From Thamnocephalis sphaerospora (taxonomy: Eukaryota; Zoopagomycota; Zoopagomycetes; Zoopagales; Sigmoideomycetaceae), in NCBI GenBank assembly GCA_003614735.1, contig KZ992683.1:1-21346 (forward strand): a stretch of 21,346 nucleotides of DNA, in the 5' to 3' direction. Of this stretch, positions 17,497-21,346 are shown piece by piece. The notes under the pieces were generated by a model. It was not told where the DNA came from, ran no database searches, and saw nothing but the letters and a program-made list of their open reading frames with translations. How positions within the stretch are numbered: position 1 is the first letter of the stretch; every line of letters begins with the position of its first letter. The translations under genes were made by a program, and so were the position numbers.

Positions 17497-18684
17497 TCAG
17501 GAAAACAGGCAGACCATCATGGCCAGCACGTGTAGCATGCCCAGAGCATAAAAACACCACCAACATGGTACTTTGGCGCAAACCACTGCCGACGCCAGAC
17601 CAGCGCGGTGGACGAGTAGCCATGAGACGTTGCCGCCATGCCGCACCAGCATGAACCAATGCACCAAATCCCAAAGGCAGCAACAGCTTCCACCCTCATC
17701 TGCGTCAGAACGGATGCACGCCGCTTTGGATGACAGACGCAGTGACAGCGCAGGGGCTGTGGCGGTTAGGATAGTGGCCGTGACAGTGAACGATGACACC
17801 GATGCATCTAGCATTAGCGCACCCTGGTCACGTGTGCTGCCATCCACCAACGGCCTCCGCAAGTCATGTACGACCCAGCCAGCGCAGAACGACACGGTAG
17901 GGGCACGTCGGCTGACCATGGGCACGGGAAGCGTAGCTCGGCACGCCAGCAAGCGCTATTCCGCTCTGCGATAGCAACCGCGGAGCAACGATGCCGATGC
18001 CAGTATCGATAAGCCATATCGGCCTCAAAAGATGGAAGGGTAGAAAAGCCCCCGTGCGGCGATCATCGATACAGTTACCATAAACGCCACAGCGGAGCCA
18101 ACCGGCGGTCGGCACGACAGCAGACCATCCGTGCCAGACGGGACATCAGCGCTAATAGCTTACCAATGCGGAGCAGCAGTCGGAAGAAAAGCGTAACAGG
18201 CGGTGGCAGCAGTAACGGCAGTAGTGGATGGCAGTGGGCGTGATGGCAAAAGAAAGGCACTGGTATCAGAGCGAGCAAACAAACTGGAATAAGAGGTGCA
18301 GACGCAGACGCAATAGTAGCAGCGGCAGCAGCAGCAACAGTCGCAGTGCTGGCGCAGACGACGCTCGTGCTGTTCTAAATACAGCCGGGATAAGGCGACC
18401 AGGCGACAAGAGAGAGAGCGCGCGCGCAAGGGAGGCGAGAGCGAGAGAAATTTTGAACGCGTCGGCCTGGTCACACGCTTGCAGCAGTTGCCCGCACAAG
18501 TGTGTACGTGCAACCGCACCGCTGATGCAGCCATGACCGCAGCTCGGCCGACATGCATCCGCCTGCGCGCGCGCCGTCTCACCACGCGCTCGCCCACGAT
18601 GAGGAGAACAAACGCGGTGAGAGCCAGCGTTGTACAAACACTATGGCGCCCATCCTCACGGCGGAACATTGTCGTGTACGCCAT
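17497..18684 (-). other. Unresolved minus-strand fragments of a possible membrane protein
   Basis: Pieces with coding character on the minus strand include an ATG at 18684 opening MAYTTMFRREDGRHSV followed by a hydrophobic stretch (LALTAFVLLIVG). A hydrophobic PLLPLLLPPPVTLFFRLLLRI ends at a GTAAGC donor near 18161. A frame at 17497-17952 ends in an aromatic, membrane-like stretch (WCFYALGMLHVLAMMV). The last is faintly reminiscent of the VPK..F.HFY..G region of polyprenol reductases (SRD5A3/DFG10), but the key residues do not line up in one frame. I could not find splice sites that join the pieces. It may be a diverged multi-exon gene, a decayed gene, or coincidence. Confidence 0.2.
18301..18450 (+). 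repeat. CAG/CGG-rich and GA/GC-rich low-complexity tract
   Basis: Interrupted CAG/CAA/CGG triplets at about 18301-18357, then a run of GAGAGAGAGCGCGCGCG and GCGAGAGCGAGAG at about 18408-18450. Simple-sequence DNA in a gene-free stretch, with no evident coding role. Confidence 0.7.
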
Positions 18685-19250
18685 CGCAAGTTAGATTAGT
18701 CGTTGCGCGTGCGCGCGAACAGCAACGGGAAAAAGCGGATACGCACGGCCAAGGCCTACGAAAATGCCTACTACGCCAGCAATGCCTTGGCAATGTCATG
18801 GCCATGTTGGGCAGTAGCGCCGTGTCCGAGTGGCTACTGCGCCGGGTGCGACGGCGGTCGGTTAGTACAGCCGTCAGGGCATACGCAGCCACACGTGTCA
18901 ACATGGACGCGCCCATTTAGAGCGACCGTGAGAGATCATCGCTCGCGAGCGAAAAAAGGCGTTCGTCGTCCAAGGCAAAGGTGAATAGGGTGCACCGCTG
19001 TCGAGGCAGGCCAACGCTGTACGACGCATGCTCTTCTTTCGAGACGGCATGGTTGGCCCGCTGGCTGCGGTAGAGCGACATGTCGCCCGCCATACTGCGA
19101 CGGCATCCAGCACGTAGACACGTCATAGGCGTGCGGCTGGAGATGCAGCGATCAAAGGTCAGCCAGTGGCATGCACGCGCAAGGCGACGCTGCGACCACG
19201 TCGTTTCATGCGCCAGTGCACGTCACCAGGCACCTGCTTTCACACTCATC

Positions 19251-20258
19251 ATGACTACGCTGCTGATCGATTGTCACGCACACCTCTACCCGCCGTACTA
19301 CCCGGTGCGCCGCGACAAGGACGGCGACGAGGACGATGAGGGTGCGCAGGCTGTGGCCGACGCACTTTCTGACGCGCGTAATCCCATATGCGTCGTGATT
19401 GTAACCGAATGCCTCGACGACTGGCACGCTGTATGCCGTCTGCTGGCACGACGGCCGGAACTAGCGGTGCGCACAGCACTGTGCGTCGGCGTCCATCCAA
19501 TGCAGCGTACGGACGCGCCGGAACTCGGGAGCGGCAGCACGATGCGCTCCGTACGTATGCACGACCTGACGGCAACGCTCGCCTGGTGGCAGACACAGCA
19601 GACTGCAGCCGACGCTCGCATCGTGGGTGTGGGGGAAATCGGTCTGGACTTTTCGCCGCATATCCTGGCGACGCATCCAGAGGGCGTCGAGGCAGCTCGA
19701 ACCGAGCAGCGTGCTGTGTTCGCAGCTCAGCTGGCTGTAGCGCGCCGTCTGCAGCTTCCGGTCAACGTACACTCACGGCAAGCCGGGCGCCATGCGCTCG
19801 AGGTGCTGCGGGAAGCTGGTTACGGTGCAGCGGCAGCTGACGTTGCAGCTCAAGATGACAATGGCGACGAGGTGCACGGCGTGCTGCTGCATGCGTTTGA
19901 CGGACGGCCACGCTACATTCGCGAGGGCCTGGCGCTCGGCGCTTACTTTTCCGTGGCTCCTTCGCTGGCGCGCGACCCGCTGCTGGAGCGGCTGGTGGCC
20001 CAGGTTCCGCTCGACCGGCTGGTGCTCGAGTCGGACGCACCCGCGCTGGGCATGGCGCGCGGCGAACCAAGCGCGCCGCATCAGATCAGCTGGGTGTGCC
20101 AGCGCATTGCAGAGCTCAAGGGCGTGACGACGGCACAGGTAGCAGCAGCCACCACGGCCAACGCACTGCGGCTCTTTCCACGCCTACGCCCCCACCTGGC
20201 AGTAGCTGCCCACATTAGCATTGCACACCACACAGCCACTCACGGCCCGCTAGTATAG
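19251..20258 (+). CDS. TatD-family metal-dependent hydrolase
   Basis: Single exon, 335 aa. TatD proteins are TIM-barrel metal-dependent nucleases of the amidohydrolase superfamily. All expected ligands are visible: DCHAH (His9, His11), GEIGLDF (Glu129), NVHSR (His174), LLHAFDG (His214) and ESDAP (Asp262). GVHP (His82) is a further family landmark. A Gly/Asp-rich acidic insert follows the first motif (DKDGDEDDEG). The start at 19251 places the metal motif at the very N-terminus, as is normal for the family. The frame is open 57 codons further upstream to an ATG at 19080 (with an in-frame TAG just before that). This gives a possible Arg-rich extension that could act as a mitochondrial presequence. 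Convergent with TIM22. Confidence 0.9.
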   Translation: MTTLLIDCHAHLYPPYYPVRRDKDGDEDDEGAQAVADALSDARNPICVVIVTECLDDWHAVCRLLARRPELAVRTALCVGVHPMQRTDAPELGSGSTMRSVRMHDLTATLAWWQTQQTAADARIVGVGEIGLDFSPHILATHPEGVEAARTEQRAVFAAQLAVARRLQLPVNVHSRQAGRHALEVLREAGYGAAAADVAAQDDNGDEVHGVLLHAFDGRPRYIREGLALGAYFSVAPSLARDPLLERLVAQVPLDRLVLESDAPALGMARGEPSAPHQISWVCQRIAELKGVTTAQVAAATTANALRLFPRLRPHLAVAAHISIAHHTATHGPLV

Positions 20259-20856
20259 GGCAAACTTTTTTCTTAAGCATAAAAGAATCCTCCAATGGAG
20301 GCAGAAAAAATTGACATAATCCCCTAGAATGTCCCCCTGCACGGAGCGCTCTAGTAAAAGGCGAGAGTGCTGTTCGCTCTGAAGAGGGACCAGGGATGGC
20401 ACCCGAAGGTGCGAATGACGAGATCAGCTGGCTGCTCAAGTGCCGCTGGCTATAAACGGATGTGGTATTCATGGGATGCGGCAACAACGGTGAGCGCGAA
20501 AAAGACGCGTGCGGTGATAACTGTCAAAGTAGCACGATCCAGTCGGCAAACCAGACGGTCGCTACAGCCTCACCGGCAACCTGACACGCTGCCTCCTCGG
20601 CAGACGCATGGCGGTGTTTATCACCACGGCAGGCGATAGTAGGGTAGATGCTGGCAGCAGCATGCAACGAGCAGCTGTGGACGCCATGTGATGGTCTCAA
20701 GACATTTATTGGCAAGTTGCCTGGGTAGCATCGCCGCCACGGGGCAGCAATAGCATTCTATGTGTACAGACAAGGGCAGTAGAGCATGCGCGGTATGCGA
20801 TCATCCTGCTTGCTGCTGCACTGCGCGCTCCCTCTACCAGCATAGGGATGTCGTGT
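20259..20856. other. Convergent 3' intergenic region between TatD and TIM22
   Basis: About 600 bp holding the 3' ends of two convergent genes. A T-rich stretch and GCATAAAAGA lie 4-30 nt after the TatD stop and may serve in its 3' end formation. The TIM22 signal is listed separately. The small frames in between have no support. Confidence 0.45.
20705..20710 (-). promoter_or_regulatory. Polyadenylation hexamer AATAAA for TIM22
   Basis: A perfect AATAAA on the minus strand, about 147 nt beyond the TIM22 stop codon, in the right orientation and range for a fungal 3' UTR. Confidence 0.5.
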
Positions 20857-21346
20857 TTAGTGGCGCTCGCGCATGTACCAGTCAATGGCCGTGGAAAAGG
20901 CCGCAAAGCCAGCACAGCCGCCAACCGTCAGCCGAGGACCGTCTAGCGTTACGGACGCGAACGGGACAATCGGTGCCGCGACTGGTCAGCATGCAAGCCA
21001 ATACACACGCGCGTGCTACAACTTACTCTTGGCGGCAAGAATGGCGCCTGTGATGCAACCCGCAGACGCGCTATTGTACAAGTCGTTGGTCGCGCGATAC
21101 TACCGGCGCACAGCCTGCATCAGCCAGACGATACAGGTGCCACCGTGCTGCTGCTGCCGCCGCGACCGCTCGCTTACCGACTCGATGCAGCACTCCACGC
21201 CAGTGTAGACGGCCGCCACCACGGCAAAGTTCTTGGCCGACGAGTAGCTCTTCTTGCCCATATCCTTGAACACATCCTTCACCTGCTCCTTCAGCTTCGG
21301 CTCCGGCTTGTGCAGATGCTGCTCTGGCCCGGAAAAGTCCAGACCC
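20857..21346 (-). CDS. TIM22: TIM22, mitochondrial inner membrane translocase subunit (5' partial)
   Basis: Channel-forming subunit of the TIM22 carrier translocase, which inserts multi-spanning carriers into the mitochondrial inner membrane. The 5' end lies beyond the window. Visible exons: 21178-21346 (partial), 21027-21099 and 20857-20942, with introns of 78 and 84 nt (phases 0 and 1, donors GTAAGC and GTAAGT). The joined 108-residue C-terminal part reads KDMGKKSYSSAKNFAVVAAV, GVECCIES-YRATNDLYN, AGCITGAILAAK and CAGFAAFSTAIDWYMRERH. This matches the Tim17/22/23 family pattern, with the GVEC-IES and GCITG signatures and the end typical of Tim22 rather than Tim17 or Tim23. Two or three membrane helices are present; Cys residues in GVECC and GGCAG sit where family members form a disulfide. 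Confidence 0.92.

Larger units (their letters stand above)
16561..19250. other. 2.7 kb region without a confident gene
   Basis: This lies between divergent hydrolase (minus) and TatD (plus) genes, so it holds both promoters. The possible upstream hydrolase exon (17162-17216) is here. Several minus-strand stretches look like membrane-protein coding sequence (see 17497-18684) but I could not chain them into one gene. Short direct repeat CATGCATCCACT at 17411-17422 and 17434-17445. Low-complexity tracts are listed separately. Confidence 0.4.

Noticed and set aside
18815-18870. tRNA-Ser-like stretch around GTCCGAGTGGCTACTGC
   Set aside because: The D-arm-like string is not followed by a foldable anticodon or T arm.
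18656-18916. Minus-strand ORF starting MGASMLTRVAAYALT and the overlapping plus-strand frame at 18630-18920
   Set aside because: Neither has a recognisable domain or convincing splice partner, and they overlap on opposite strands, so I could not favour one.
1-21346. Mobile elements, CRISPR arrays, telomeric repeats, riboswitches
   Set aside because: I found no terminal repeats, transposase or reverse-transcriptase motifs, repeat-spacer pattern or telomere-like arrays; only simple-sequence tracts were seen.

Overview
The window looks like nuclear DNA of an early-diverging ('zygomycete'-grade) fungus. Genes sit on both strands and carry short spliceosomal introns (about 68-94 nt, mostly GTAAGT...AG). 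Protein families are eukaryotic and fungal in flavour: LaeA-like methyltransferases, a TB2/DP1/HVA22 (Yop1/REEP) protein and mitochondrial TIM22. The lineage call is an inference from protein style; I cannot place it closer than that.

Left half (about 0.5-10.2 kb): four paralogous class I SAM-dependent methyltransferases, all on the minus strand, head to tail, separated by 1.1-1.3 kb spacers. I call them MT1 (494-1997), MT2 (3176-4462), MT3 (5807-7648) and MT4 (8740-10221). MT1 and MT3 each have three introns at identical positions and phases, while MT2 and MT4 are single uninterrupted frames. One MT3 intron is of the GC-AG class. MT1, MT3 and MT4 begin with a near-perfect N-myristoylation signal (MGxxxS[K/R]); MT2 does not. 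Only MT4 keeps a textbook DxGxGxG SAM motif. The catalytic domain is shared, while the N-terminal regions and the MT3 tail are unrelated and low in complexity. This expanding, diversifying array of probably membrane-tethered methyltransferases is the most interesting thing here.

Middle (10.2-13.0 kb): a long gene-poor spacer. It holds two small plus-strand ORFs I cannot name, one with a TATA box and a CCAAT box placed just upstream.

Right half: a four-exon Yop1/REEP-like ER-shaping protein (13046-14329, plus) converges on a membrane-anchored alpha/beta hydrolase of the HSL/fold-3 type (14950-16560, minus). A G-quadruplex-capable run lies between their ends. Then comes 2.7 kb with no confident gene but with purine-rich and triplet repeats and some minus-strand membrane-like coding fragments. 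A TatD-family metal-dependent hydrolase (19251-20258, plus) then converges on the 3' exons of TIM22 (20857 to the window edge, minus, 5' end cut off). The right-half genes are ordinary housekeeping and lipid/membrane genes with no evident pathway link to the methyltransferase array. No tRNA, rRNA, CRISPR, or recognisable transposon or viral remnant was seen. All intron-exon models are by eye, from splice consensus, phase and alignment among paralogs or to remembered family members.
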